From the IMG/VR virus record IMGVR_UViG_3300013132_002633, positions 1 to 64,000 of that record: a DNA stretch of 64,000 nucleotides; one strand, given 5' to 3'. Position numbers and translations under genes: made by a program. Positions 50,731 through 59,899 of this stretch are shown here, piece by piece; position 1 is the first letter of the stretch; every line of letters begins with the position of its first letter. Below the pieces are notes generated by a model, which was not told the origin of the DNA, searched no databases, and saw only the letters and a program-made list of their open reading frames with translations. Source of the stretch: a virus.

Positions 50731-51496
50731 ATAATTTATTATAAGTTTTTTCCATCCAATGGTGAACATTGCCTCCATATCCGGAACTATCTGGAATTCC
50801 ATTAAAATGATATACCCATCCGAATTTTGTAAATGGTAAATCATCATATAATCCTTCGGTCAGATGTAATCCCATCATGTTAAATTCGTATGGTAATATA
50901 TTTACATCAATATTTCTCATTTGTAATAAGAAATTCATTGGGGTTTGATCTGTACCAAGTTTAATTGTAGATTCCAAACCATATATCTTCTCTCGGTTTT
51001 CCAAATAAAATTGTTTTAAATAATCTAAATGTTCTCTATGTGATTCATTAAATATTTGAAAACCACCATTTATATATTTCCAGATGTCTAACTTATAATC
51101 ATTAAACAGATATTTACTATAACATTCGGTACTACGAATTACCCATTCATATACAACACCATCGTGTACCCCCGTATATTTGTTGTTGGTCATTTCAAAG
51201 AAATTTGGACAATTTGGATGTACAATCGTATCTGCATCAACGATTAACACTTGATTGTATTTGATATCACTTTGTTCTAATAAATCCAATGCATAATAAC
51301 GTTGCCATGCTAAACTGGTAATGTTGGTATCCATCAAAGGCTGGTCCAATACAACCACTTGACAATCGTGTTGTTTAGCAAAATGTTTCCAACTATTTAT
51401 GCTATATTCATAGATTTTATTGATTAGAGGCGTACTACGAAGTTTCTTTTCTTTATTTGAAGAAACAACGGCTGGTATTAATATAATATTTTTCAT
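50723..51496 (-). CDS. GT-A glycosyltransferase, paralogue of 51493-52254
   Basis: 257 residues. QVLIVDADTIVHPNCPNFFE carries the DxD metal-binding motif, KYINGGFQIFN and LGTDQTPMNFLLQM are acceptor and Asp motifs of GT8-like enzymes, and WVYHFNGIP the closing His motif. The next gene upstream shows the same pattern. They overlap by four bases. Confidence 0.7.
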   Translation of the reverse strand: MKNIILIPAVVSSNKEKKLRSTPLINKIYEYSINSWKHFAKQHDCQVVVLDQPLMDTNITSLAWQRYYALDLLEQSDIKYNQVLIVDADTIVHPNCPNFFEMTNNKYTGVHDGVVYEWVIRSTECYSKYLFNDYKLDIWKYINGGFQIFNESHREHLDYLKQFYLENREKIYGLESTIKLGTDQTPMNFLLQMRNIDVNILPYEFNMMGLHLTEGLYDDLPFTKFGWVYHFNGIPDSSGYGGNVHHWMEKTYNKLFN

Positions 51497-52254
51497 TTGT
51501 ATTGTTGTTTTATGTTACTCCAGACTTCGTTGATTAGATTATTTCTATCTACAATTGGTATACCCGTAAAGTGACAAATGTAACCATATTTAAATAAGAA
51601 CGTTGTTTTATCATCCAATTTATCATTATGCCACAACATTCCCTTTTTCACCATACCCACCGTATTCCAACAATAAGGTAGTGTTTTTCTTTTTACACCT
51701 TCTTTAACCAAGAACAAATTTAAAATTGTTTGTTCTTTGCCAACGCCGGGAATACTCCAGTTATCCATAGTTTCCTTGTTATCCAAATAAAACTTCTTCA
51801 ATTTGTCAAACAAAGGTTTATGAGATTTATGAAAGAACAATACACCACCATTGATATATTGAGATAATGTCATCGGTACAGCAGACAATTCCGTAAATGA
51901 TGATCTAAAAGCCTTAAGACTCTTGTCTATCCACTGAATTGACACGTTATCTAATACTCCGCAGAATTCATCATCATATAAATCAAAAATATTAGGAGCA
52001 TCCCATTTGACCATAGTGTCAAAGTCAACCACACCAATCTTTTCGTAGTTGTCTCCAACATAATCAAAAACAAACTCTTTGTGCCAAACACTATATTTTA
52101 CGTCCGGTCGTTTGCTTCTAACTACATAAAAGTCAATATTATGCTTATCACAATAATATTGCCAACTATTGATAGTATGTTCAAAATAAGTCTTATGAGA
52201 ATGTTTTGATAATTCATCCTCAATAGCTACCATCATTATACAATTCTTAGCCAT
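51493..52254 (-). CDS. GT-A glycosyltransferase, paralogue of 50723-51496
   Basis: 253 residues. IGVVDFDTMVKWDAPNIFDL (DxD), LSQYINGGVLFFHKSHKPLF, GKEQTILNLFLV and GYICHFTGIP match the neighbour motif by motif, so this is a tandem duplication with divergence. Together they could add successive sugars to one glycan. Overlaps the dehydrogenase gene by eight bases. Confidence 0.7.
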   Translation of the reverse strand: MAKNCIMMVAIEDELSKHSHKTYFEHTINSWQYYCDKHNIDFYVVRSKRPDVKYSVWHKEFVFDYVGDNYEKIGVVDFDTMVKWDAPNIFDLYDDEFCGVLDNVSIQWIDKSLKAFRSSFTELSAVPMTLSQYINGGVLFFHKSHKPLFDKLKKFYLDNKETMDNWSIPGVGKEQTILNLFLVKEGVKRKTLPYCWNTVGMVKKGMLWHNDKLDDKTTFLFKYGYICHFTGIPIVDRNNLINEVWSNIKQQYK

Positions 52255-53053
52255 TGCGTTTTACCATTTGTTCGTTACTTGATAATACTGTCTTTAGAAT
52301 AGAAAGATCTACGCCGATCTTGTCACCATATCCAACCACAGCCTTTGTATCTTTTGGTAAACACTTGCCACCAAATCCACGTTCGTTGGCAAATACGGCT
52401 GTATGAGACTTATTGGTTCTTGGATCCAACAACCATAGATCACGTACTTCACTCCAATGTGTACCACTCTTTTCACACAAATCGTATAGTTCATTTACAA
52501 ATGCAACCTTCATTGCAAAGTACGTGTTTTCTACATATTTGGTAATTTCCGCACTGATACTATCTGTAACTCTATAGGTTTTGCTTGGACCTGTAATAGG
52601 CATATAAATATCTACCAATCGATGGCCAACCGATTTATTGTCAGCACCAAAGATGAAGAATGGAGTTTGTTTAACATCGGTAGTAAAACCTTGTGGAGTC
52701 CAATACTTTGATTCTCCAGCAAATTCTGGACTGAATACGATGTTTTTATTATACTTCTCAATCAATTTACGAGTGGTACCAATTTCAATGGTTGACTTGA
52801 TAAGAATAATAGGATTGGTCATCCATGATACAGATTCTTCCACAATGCTTGTGTCGCAACTACCATCAGTATTTGATGGTGTTGGTACGCAAACCACACC
52901 CAATTCACATTGGTTAATTTCCTCTTTCGATACTGAGTTAGGATATAGTGGATCACGAATTACCACTTCATAATGATCTTTGAAGAATGCATGAAATGCT
53001 TTACCTACATAACCATAACCAACGATACCGATTTTAATTTTTGATTTGATCAT
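52247..53053 (-). CDS. Short UDP-glucose/GDP-mannose-type sugar dehydrogenase
   Basis: 268 residues. Rossmann motif IGIVGYGYVG (12-17), VVCVPTPSNTDGSCDTSIV, IIKSTIEIGTT-like block ILIKSTIEIGTTRKLIEKY, FSPEFAGESK, and the catalytic Cys in GFGGKCLPKDTK. Usual family members have ~430 residues; the C-terminal UDP-binding domain is missing here, as in some phage versions. It oxidises an NDP-sugar to the uronic acid, which would make the glycan acidic. Overlaps the neighbours at both ends. Confidence 0.78.
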   Translation of the reverse strand: MIKSKIKIGIVGYGYVGKAFHAFFKDHYEVVIRDPLYPNSVSKEEINQCELGVVCVPTPSNTDGSCDTSIVEESVSWMTNPIILIKSTIEIGTTRKLIEKYNKNIVFSPEFAGESKYWTPQGFTTDVKQTPFFIFGADNKSVGHRLVDIYMPITGPSKTYRVTDSISAEITKYVENTYFAMKVAFVNELYDLCEKSGTHWSEVRDLWLLDPRTNKSHTAVFANERGFGGKCLPKDTKAVVGYGDKIGVDLSILKTVLSSNEQMVKRNG

Positions 53054-53981
53054 AGATTTTATTAAAGTTTTCCAACCATTTTTGCTCTGTATAATATATT
53101 TGATATAATTCTCTAGATTGTTCTGAACACAAATTATAAAAAGAAATGTCTGTTTTAAGTTTATTTGCTAGTTTTTTCGATTGTTCAATATCACCAATAT
53201 CCACTGATAACTCTGGATGTAATATTTGTTGTGTATCTAATCCTTTATATCCTATACATGGTATACCCAAATAAGCGCAGTTTAGTGCGAATGTACCAGC
53301 TGCATGTGTACGCATCAAATGTATACCCACATTAAAATTGGCAAGGGCTTTAATCCATTCGTTCCACATCATATATGGTAAATGATGTAGATTTGGAAAT
53401 TGGTCTTCATTTTCTATCTTTCTACCCATACTTGGAATAAAGATAGGTTTATAAAATGTTTGTGCTACAAAGTAACTATCGACTCCACCATACCAACTAC
53501 AGAAATTACCTCCTATAATAGGCATACCATTGTTATCTCTATCTACATCTTTGATAGTATCTTCGATCATTAATGATTGTAGATTATATGTTGGTTTATT
53601 GAATATGCCTTTAAAGTATGGAATATCACTCTTGTTGTGAGTCAACAAGAAGTCCATCTCGCTTAGAAAATTTATATAATTAACTTGATCAACGTATTTG
53701 TAATCTTGATAATACCAAGCTGGTCCTTCCTGCATGGTTGTTATCTTCTTACCCCGAGATTTTATACTTTCTAACAATATGTTTGTATCGACCAATTCTA
53801 ATTTCTTGGGTAATATAACAATTATCAAATCATAGTTCTCTTTGGTTGATTGTAACCAATCTTGAAAGCTGTAATGGTCTGCATTTAATGCGATCTGCCA
53901 TGCAAATTCAGTACGGCAGTTGGGGAAACTTCTATGTACTTTATCACGATGGCCATTTTGACTGATAAAACAAATGTTCAT
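53034..53981 (-). CDS. Glycosyltransferase (GT-B-like)
   Basis: 315 residues from ATG 53981; an upstream TTG at 54008 lies beyond a ribosome-binding-like AAGGAG, so the ATG is preferred. ICFISQNGHRDKVHRSF and TEFAWQIALNADHY at the start and HLMRTHAAGTFALNCAYLGI plus PCIGYKGLDTQ later resemble the donor-binding half of GT-B enzymes. Role in the glycan operon is from context. Confidence 0.58.
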   Translation of the reverse strand: MNICFISQNGHRDKVHRSFPNCRTEFAWQIALNADHYSFQDWLQSTKENYDLIIVILPKKLELVDTNILLESIKSRGKKITTMQEGPAWYYQDYKYVDQVNYINFLSEMDFLLTHNKSDIPYFKGIFNKPTYNLQSLMIEDTIKDVDRDNNGMPIIGGNFCSWYGGVDSYFVAQTFYKPIFIPSMGRKIENEDQFPNLHHLPYMMWNEWIKALANFNVGIHLMRTHAAGTFALNCAYLGIPCIGYKGLDTQQILHPELSVDIGDIEQSKKLANKLKTDISFYNLCSEQSRELYQIYYTEQKWLENFNKIYDQIKN

Positions 53982-54544
53982 ACTTCTACGCAAATCACTC
54001 CTTCCCAATCATATAGTTTTCTGGTGAAAGACTCTTCATCACTATAACCAATCTTTTTTATTGGTTTTATAACATTACGATCAAATAGATCATTAATTGA
54101 GTTAATAATTTCTGGATATGCACCCACATCGTCAAAGATGAAGTACTTCTTACCGTCTGATTTCAACTTTAGGGCGTTATATACATCCATTTGGATGGCA
54201 TCGTAGGTGTGGAGAGCATCCACCATAATTACATCGGCAGTATCAACAGGAAGACCATCTTTGTATACGTCTTGGCCAAAGAACTTTACGTTGGTTCTGC
54301 CATTACGTTTACAGAATTCATCCGCTTTATCAAATTCCTTTTCGTTGATACCATAGACTTGTTTAAATAAGAAACTTAGAATAAATGTGGTATAACCCAA
54401 GTTTGATCCAATTTCCAATCCAACTTTGTTCTTAAACTCTGGTTTATCAAAAAATTCAAAAACATCACGCTTGAACTTCTTTGAAGTGGTTGTTTTGTGT
54501 TCAAATTTATCTGGTACAAGATTTAGTATTTCATCTATTGTCAT
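53978..54544 (-). CDS. SAM-dependent methyltransferase
   Basis: 188 residues. VGLEIGSNLGYTTFILSFL is the SAM-binding loop, VYGINEKEFDKA the acidic strand 2, VIMVDALHTYDAIQMDVYNA and YFIFDDVGAY the catalytic-face strands. Class I fold, similar to sugar or small-molecule O-methyltransferases. Start and stop overlap its neighbours by four bases. Confidence 0.75.
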   Translation of the reverse strand: MTIDEILNLVPDKFEHKTTTSKKFKRDVFEFFDKPEFKNKVGLEIGSNLGYTTFILSFLFKQVYGINEKEFDKADEFCKRNGRTNVKFFGQDVYKDGLPVDTADVIMVDALHTYDAIQMDVYNALKLKSDGKKYFIFDDVGAYPEIINSINDLFDRNVIKPIKKIGYSDEESFTRKLYDWEGVICVEV

Positions 54545-55548
54545 AATTTGCCGAGTACGTCTTTAAATGTATAAAATTTGTTTTGAGAGTTTAATATATT
54601 GTGTAGATTAAACTTTGAGTGTTGATCCAATATTTGTGACCACTTACCCTTCTTATCACCACAGAATCCTCTGGGGTTATCTTCATTTAGTATATATAAA
54701 CGTTTATTTGGATGTCTTCTAGCATGAACTTTGAGTATATTCTTCACAACAAATTGAATAAATTTATCTCCCATGATTTGTTTGGATATAACTCCAATAC
54801 TAGAATCATCTCCATATAGTAATAAACTATGTGGTAGATTTACACCAGACTTAACCAGATCCGATGATAATACTAAACAACTACCATCAATCTTTGGTTG
54901 AGACAAAGCTCTTATATCAAATTCCGTAGTTTTTGCATTTATACTATTCATTTCTTCTATGGAAAGACTAGATTTTGCATAGTTCTTGTTGTCTACTTGA
55001 TCTGGTGTATCAACGAACTTAATGTTTTCATAATCAACGTGTTCTGTAACCTTCCATGTATCATCCCACATCTTACGATCCGCAAAACTTAATATGTATT
55101 TGTGTATGTTGGCATTTTGACCATATTGAGCAACACTTTCGATTACATTAAAAGCTTCTTTTGGAAAGAAACTATCGGTTTCACCCCACATGACATAATC
55201 TACTTTGGTACAATAGTTGTAATTCAAATCTCTTCTGTAGTCTGCTACATTATAAATGTCTTCGTTATCTGTCTTTAATTTGATTACGATGTTATCTTTA
55301 GGTACATTGATATCATATAACATTTGTATACCCTCGTAAAATTTATCATACAATCTGTGAATTTCAATTTTACTAGTGTCAATTTTTTCAAAGTATTGAG
55401 ATGTATTAAAACAAAAATGAAGATATATGTTTTCTTTGTTAGAAACGGGTTCGATTAGATTAATCAATCCACCAATAAATTCTTTGTAAATTTCTATCTC
55501 ATAGAACATTACATGTGTGCCTATAACATATGTTTTTGATAGTTTCAT
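54541..55548 (-). CDS. Putative glycosyltransferase (GT-A-like)
   Basis: 335 residues. VIGTHVMFYEIEIYKEFIGG at the start, DYVMWGETDSFFPKEAFNVI with ETD resembling a metal-binding DxD, and SLLLYGDDSSIGVISKQIMG with a second acidic motif. The layout is that of GT-A transferases but the family is not firm. It lies between a methyltransferase and another transferase with four-base overlaps. Confidence 0.5.
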   Translation of the reverse strand: MKLSKTYVIGTHVMFYEIEIYKEFIGGLINLIEPVSNKENIYLHFCFNTSQYFEKIDTSKIEIHRLYDKFYEGIQMLYDINVPKDNIVIKLKTDNEDIYNVADYRRDLNYNYCTKVDYVMWGETDSFFPKEAFNVIESVAQYGQNANIHKYILSFADRKMWDDTWKVTEHVDYENIKFVDTPDQVDNKNYAKSSLSIEEMNSINAKTTEFDIRALSQPKIDGSCLVLSSDLVKSGVNLPHSLLLYGDDSSIGVISKQIMGDKFIQFVVKNILKVHARRHPNKRLYILNEDNPRGFCGDKKGKWSQILDQHSKFNLHNILNSQNKFYTFKDVLGKL

Positions 55549-56543
55549 TCTAGAATATTTTTGATTACATGGTTTACAATATAGTTGTCAGACGATTTAT
55601 GGAAAAATACTTCTCGTTGATGATTTAATAAATCCAACATATAATTGTAGTTCGATAATGCAAAATCTACAACTTCTTTTATATTTGAATAATCGGATTC
55701 ACAATCCATGCTCATACCACCACCATAAACAAATGGGGTACTTTTAACGCAATCAATATTTGGTTTTATAATAGGTGTACCTGTAACTAAACACTCTACT
55801 TCTCTGATATTGACTTCACCATAACCAAATGGAGATATACACAATTTGCTATTGTATAACACTTGCATATATTTTTCTTTATCAATCTTACCAGTTTTTT
55901 CTGTGGTGATTAAGTTAACTTTTAATTTATTAACTTCTTCAAATAGTTTTCTACGAGGACCATTATAGTGTTCGTCTACTCTAATACCATGTTCATAGTT
56001 TTCACCACATAATCCTACCATGACTGCAACGTCATATTGTTTATTATTACTGGGAGTTGGTAATGGTAATTTGTTTCCAAATGTATTCAACCAGTTGGTA
56101 CCACTATGAACCAATTTATCATTCAAAAGACTAACATCAGATATATCAATATTATAACCATCTACACTTTCACCCCAGAACCAACGACCATTAGGATAAC
56201 GTTTGGTATATAATGAATAATCTTTTAATACTACGTTTTTTGCTAGTCTATAACCAGGTACATTTTTGAATACGTCCCATACACCCATTAATGATGATGA
56301 ATCCTGTCCATCAAACAAAATATATGGTGCGTCTAAATTTTCAAGAAATTTGGTACCTTTATCAATTGATTCGTTTAAACTTACTTTTTTATCAACAACG
56401 GATGCTTGACCAACCCAATAGATATCTGGGTTAGTATTGACAAATTCAATACCATACTCATTAAATGTTTTTAATGCGCCTAGATATGGTCTAAATGTGG
56501 TTTCATTGCGATGCTTATTTAATTCTAATATTTGAATTTTCAT
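55545..56543 (-). CDS. Glycosyltransferase (GT-B/exostosin-like)
   Basis: 332 residues. The second half has KYMQVLYNSKLCISPFGYGE, VNIREVECLVTGTPIIKPN, the donor-binding G-E and E-x(7)-E type motif of GT-B enzymes; the first half is a Rossmann-like domain. Probably transfers a nucleotide-activated sugar. Overlaps both neighbours by four bases. Confidence 0.62.
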   Translation of the reverse strand: MKIQILELNKHRNETTFRPYLGALKTFNEYGIEFVNTNPDIYWVGQASVVDKKVSLNESIDKGTKFLENLDAPYILFDGQDSSSLMGVWDVFKNVPGYRLAKNVVLKDYSLYTKRYPNGRWFWGESVDGYNIDISDVSLLNDKLVHSGTNWLNTFGNKLPLPTPSNNKQYDVAVMVGLCGENYEHGIRVDEHYNGPRRKLFEEVNKLKVNLITTEKTGKIDKEKYMQVLYNSKLCISPFGYGEVNIREVECLVTGTPIIKPNIDCVKSTPFVYGGGMSMDCESDYSNIKEVVDFALSNYNYMLDLLNHQREVFFHKSSDNYIVNHVIKNILE

Positions 56544-57211
56544 CGTTTTTCAATTAACACTTGCCATTCTTTAATAAACATATTGTATTTACCCTCATAA
56601 CATTTCAGAAATGCGTCAATACCATATCTACAATTACCCCAACCATAGTCATCGAATAACAACAAACCACCACTTTTTAACAATTCAAAACTAATACATG
56701 ATTCGTACATTACATAATCTGGATCATGACAACCATCTAAATAAATGAAATCAAATTTATTTTTTGGTTGATCCCCGACAAACTTTGATCCTAAAGTTCC
56801 ACCATATAATTTGCGAAAAAACTCTTTTGAATCGGTCACATAAAACTCACATTTGTTCTTATCTATATAGGGCTGTAGGTTTTGTGTTAAAGTTAACGAT
56901 AACGATTCTCCAAAATCAAATGATAGACTACCTTTTTTATAACTGCGTACATCTTCAATATCGACCGTAATGATCTTGGAATTTGGTTGGGTTAGAACAT
57001 TTTCTAACATCCACACCGAGGATCTACCATGTCCAGTACCAATTTCTAAAAACAATAAATTTTCTTGATCTAAAAATCTTGTGAAGTATGAACTCCATAC
57101 GGGAATATTTAATGTGAAATCATCTTTTGGACTAAAGAAATGATCTGGATAAGTATAATAGTTGTGTTTTACGTAATCTCCGTATTTAGCCCGTAGTTCT
57201 TTATTAGTCAT
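56540..57211 (-). CDS. SAM-dependent methyltransferase (CmcI/macrocin-type)
   Basis: 223 residues. LLFLEIGTGHGRSSVWMLEN (SAM loop), IITVDIEDV, FIYLDGCHDPDYVMYESCI and GGLLLFDDYGWGNC match the class I methyltransferases that act on sugars or antibiotics. Third methyltransferase of the operon, one base from the GT2 gene upstream. Confidence 0.78.
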   Translation of the reverse strand: MTNKELRAKYGDYVKHNYYTYPDHFFSPKDDFTLNIPVWSSYFTRFLDQENLLFLEIGTGHGRSSVWMLENVLTQPNSKIITVDIEDVRSYKKGSLSFDFGESLSLTLTQNLQPYIDKNKCEFYVTDSKEFFRKLYGGTLGSKFVGDQPKNKFDFIYLDGCHDPDYVMYESCISFELLKSGGLLLFDDYGWGNCRYGIDAFLKCYEGKYNMFIKEWQVLIEKR

Positions 57212-57212
57212 A

Positions 57213-57869
57213 TTATTTAACGTTGTAACCTCTATTTTCGTCTTCTGTAAATAGTTTATTGTAATTTACATTTGTCTGCCTCTGTTTTTCGATAGTTTTT
57301 TCATGAATGATTGCATAATCTTTTTGTGGAGGTACAAATGTATAACTCTTAAATCCTTCCACTTTTTCATGTAATCTTCGTTGATATCTAATATGAGAAG
57401 CGTTCAAAAAAATTCTGGACTGGAAATCTGGGTAGTTTATCATTCCATCATATAAATTCCACCCCCATGTCAAAATATCACTGTCAGTTACACCGTGAAA
57501 ATAATTCAAACGAGGTAACCATATAACTTCATTATTACTATTTTGTTCTAAAATGAGATCTATATTTTCGATTAAAAGATCGCTTGGATATTCATCGGCA
57601 TCAAGTTGAAATATCCAACTGCCTTTGCATAATTCTATGCCATAATTTTTATGTGCGCCATAGTTTTTCTCTAATTTATGTTGATGAAACACTACGTACT
57701 CTTTATATTTTTGTATAATCTCTAGAGTAGTTTGATTATCTGAATAATCATCAAGAAGAATAATTTCATGGTTATCCTTTTTATTTTGTATCAGCTTAGA
57801 CAATAGCTTATCTAAGCTGGTTGTTTCATTGTGACACGTAACTAGATATGACAAAAACATGTTAAACAA
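57213..57869 (-). CDS. Family 2 glycosyltransferase
   Basis: 218 residues (a second ATG three codons in gives the more usual start MFLSYLVTCHNE). LVTCHNETTSLDKLLSKL, ILLDDYSDNQTTLEII, YGAHKNYGIELCKGSWIFQL and DADEYPSD are the GT2 nucleotide and DxD motifs. It overlaps the next upstream gene by eight bases. Confidence 0.75.
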   Translation of the reverse strand: MFNMFLSYLVTCHNETTSLDKLLSKLIQNKKDNHEIILLDDYSDNQTTLEIIQKYKEYVVFHQHKLEKNYGAHKNYGIELCKGSWIFQLDADEYPSDLLIENIDLILEQNSNNEVIWLPRLNYFHGVTDSDILTWGWNLYDGMINYPDFQSRIFLNASHIRYQRRLHEKVEGFKSYTFVPPQKDYAIIHEKTIEKQRQTNVNYNKLFTEDENRGYNVK

Positions 57870-59202
57870 TCTTTAGTTTTGGTAATACAATCTTGTTTTC
57901 GTTGGAAGACTGTGGATCAATAGCTTTTAGCTTTGGCAAAACAAATTGATTTTCTACTGCAAATTGAGGTACATACTTATCAAGTATACTCCAAAATAAT
58001 TTATCCATTTCTTTTAAGTTGAATTTAGATTCATTTTCTTGTCTTAATAACTCAGCATTTTTTGTAAATTTATCACTATTTCTAGCAAAATAAATTTGCT
58101 TGAACTTATCTTCAGCAAGTGCATAAGAAACTTTGAACCATTTACTTTCTGGTAGAATCCATTGATTTGCAGATTTTTTGTCAACCTGAGTTAAATTGCC
58201 GGGTAATAAATTAGCGTATCGTGGATTTAAATAGTCCAAATGACCACTCCAATTTGATGCCAATAATGGTTTGCCGCTTAAAGTTGATAATAACATCGGA
58301 TGTCCAAATCCCTCTCCATGTGTAAATGAAACATGTGATATTATTTTTTCATGGTTTAATAATGAGTTCATTTCAACATCATTTAATTCGCCATGTAAAA
58401 CATATACATTCGGACAGTTTTCACCAACACCTTTTCGTATTTTAGAGACTTTATCCAAAATATCATATCTGTCTACAACTGAATAGTTTGCACCACTTGT
58501 TTTTAATATTAAACAAGGTCGATCATTTATGGGATTGTTTTTGAATGTATTGCAAAAAGTTTTTACTAAATTTCCAATGTCTTTTCTATCGTTATACAAT
58601 CCTCCGTGCGTCCATTGACCAACGAATAAGAAAGCGCTTTTTTCTGATATTTTAGATAAAACATTGTTAACACTTTCAACGATTTCGGATGTCTTTTTGT
58701 ATGTATTTGTATCTGCTCCCCAAAAACATACTTCAATTGGTTTTTCAACTTGCACAGGAACTTGTTGACCATTTTCCAACTGTCTAGCCATCTTCGTTTC
58801 TAGGAATATTTTTTTAACATGGTTCGACAATCCAATTGTCAAATTCATCTTATTGATTCCTTCAATCCAACTACCAGGACAAATAGTAGTTTCAATTCCT
58901 GCGGTCATACCTATATTGTATTTACCCACCGGTTGAAATTCTTCTGGTATTGTTAACTGAATAAATAAATCGGGTTGCTTATTCAGAGGACCCTGGAGGA
59001 ATTTGGTTGATAATATTTTATCTTCTGGATCGGTTAAATCTTCAATAAATCGTTTGCTAGGACAATTTCCCCAACGAGTTGGTGCAATCTTAACATCAAA
59101 TTTATTATATCGAATTATAGATTTAGCTATTGTTGTAGCCCAGTCTCCATATCCACTTCGGTTAAACACTGGTCCTGAAATTAAACATGTTGGTTTATTC
59201 AT
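57862..59202 (-). CDS. Family 4-like glycosyltransferase with C-terminal LPKLK repeat
   Basis: 446 residues. PVFNRSGYGDWATTIAKSI is the N-terminal glycine-rich acceptor loop, EVCFWGADTNTYKK the linker, and FTHGEGFGHPMLLSTLSGKP the E-x(7)-E donor motif of GT4 enzymes. The last ~35 residues hold two FVLPKLKAID/IVLPKLKIV units that look like a binding tag. Likely a main chain-extending transferase of the operon. Confidence 0.75.
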   Translation of the reverse strand: MNKPTCLISGPVFNRSGYGDWATTIAKSIIRYNKFDVKIAPTRWGNCPSKRFIEDLTDPEDKILSTKFLQGPLNKQPDLFIQLTIPEEFQPVGKYNIGMTAGIETTICPGSWIEGINKMNLTIGLSNHVKKIFLETKMARQLENGQQVPVQVEKPIEVCFWGADTNTYKKTSEIVESVNNVLSKISEKSAFLFVGQWTHGGLYNDRKDIGNLVKTFCNTFKNNPINDRPCLILKTSGANYSVVDRYDILDKVSKIRKGVGENCPNVYVLHGELNDVEMNSLLNHEKIISHVSFTHGEGFGHPMLLSTLSGKPLLASNWSGHLDYLNPRYANLLPGNLTQVDKKSANQWILPESKWFKVSYALAEDKFKQIYFARNSDKFTKNAELLRQENESKFNLKEMDKLFWSILDKYVPQFAVENQFVLPKLKAIDPQSSNENKIVLPKLKIV

Positions 59203-59203
59203 A

Positions 59204-59899
59204 TTATTGATTAAATTGTTGTGAGTCTCTTTCTTTAACTAATTGAGTGTATTTTTTATTTGGCGTTGGTACACCTCCCACTTTATTGTATAACAATTCC
59301 ATGGTAGACATTTGTTTTGCAGCGATTTCAGCTGTATCGGACTTTTTAACATCTGTACTACCAAATCCACCCTCGCCTCTGCTTGTAGAATCCAATTCAT
59401 TTACCAAAATAAATTCGATATTTTCTACCTTTGTTGCCTTGAGTTGACAAATTTTATCTCCATTTTTATAAATTTTGCCAACATTTGGATTTCCAACAAT
59501 GACAGTTTCTCCAGCAAAATCTAAATCTTCTGGTTGCCACTGGTATTTAAAACGAAGTAGCACTTCACCCCGATAATCTGCATCAACCAATCCAACACAA
59601 TTAGCTAATATTAGATTGTATTTACTAACGCTACTACGAGGAAATGCTAGTATATCATAATCAATCATTTCAACACTTATACCATTCCAAGATTTTTTTT
59701 CTTTTTGAACTGCTAATTTTAGATTGGTTTTATACTGGATATAATCAATACGACGATAACCTCCATTTTCTACTTTTTCACCGATAATTTCTGGTTCACT
59801 CGTAGCAACAACATCATATCCGGTAGCACGTTCAGTACCTTTTTGGGGTAAATTACTTACATCATCGTAAGTCTCATTTTTCAAAACTTGAATTTTCAT
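59204..59899 (-). CDS. dut: dUTPase
   Basis: 231 residues. All five trimeric dUTPase motifs are present: ATGYDV (25-30), FPRSSVSKYNL, NCVGLVDADYRGE, GDKICQLKA, and C-terminal STSRGEGGFGST. A ~55-residue extension after motif 5 and insertions early in the chain make it longer than the usual ~150. It removes dUTP and supplies dUMP. Its position between two glycosyltransferase genes, with a four-base overlap upstream, is odd for a nucleotide enzyme. Confidence 0.88.
   Translation of the reverse strand: MKIQVLKNETYDDVSNLPQKGTERATGYDVVATSEPEIIGEKVENGGYRRIDYIQYKTNLKLAVQKEKKSWNGISVEMIDYDILAFPRSSVSKYNLILANCVGLVDADYRGEVLLRFKYQWQPEDLDFAGETVIVGNPNVGKIYKNGDKICQLKATKVENIEFILVNELDSTSRGEGGFGSTDVKKSDTAEIAAKQMSTMELLYNKVGGVPTPNKKYTQLVKERDSQQFNQ

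Noticed and set aside
59247-59524. + strand open frames opposite the dUTPase and other - strand glycan genes
   Set aside because: They are antisense to clearly conserved motifs and have no promoter or ribosome binding site.
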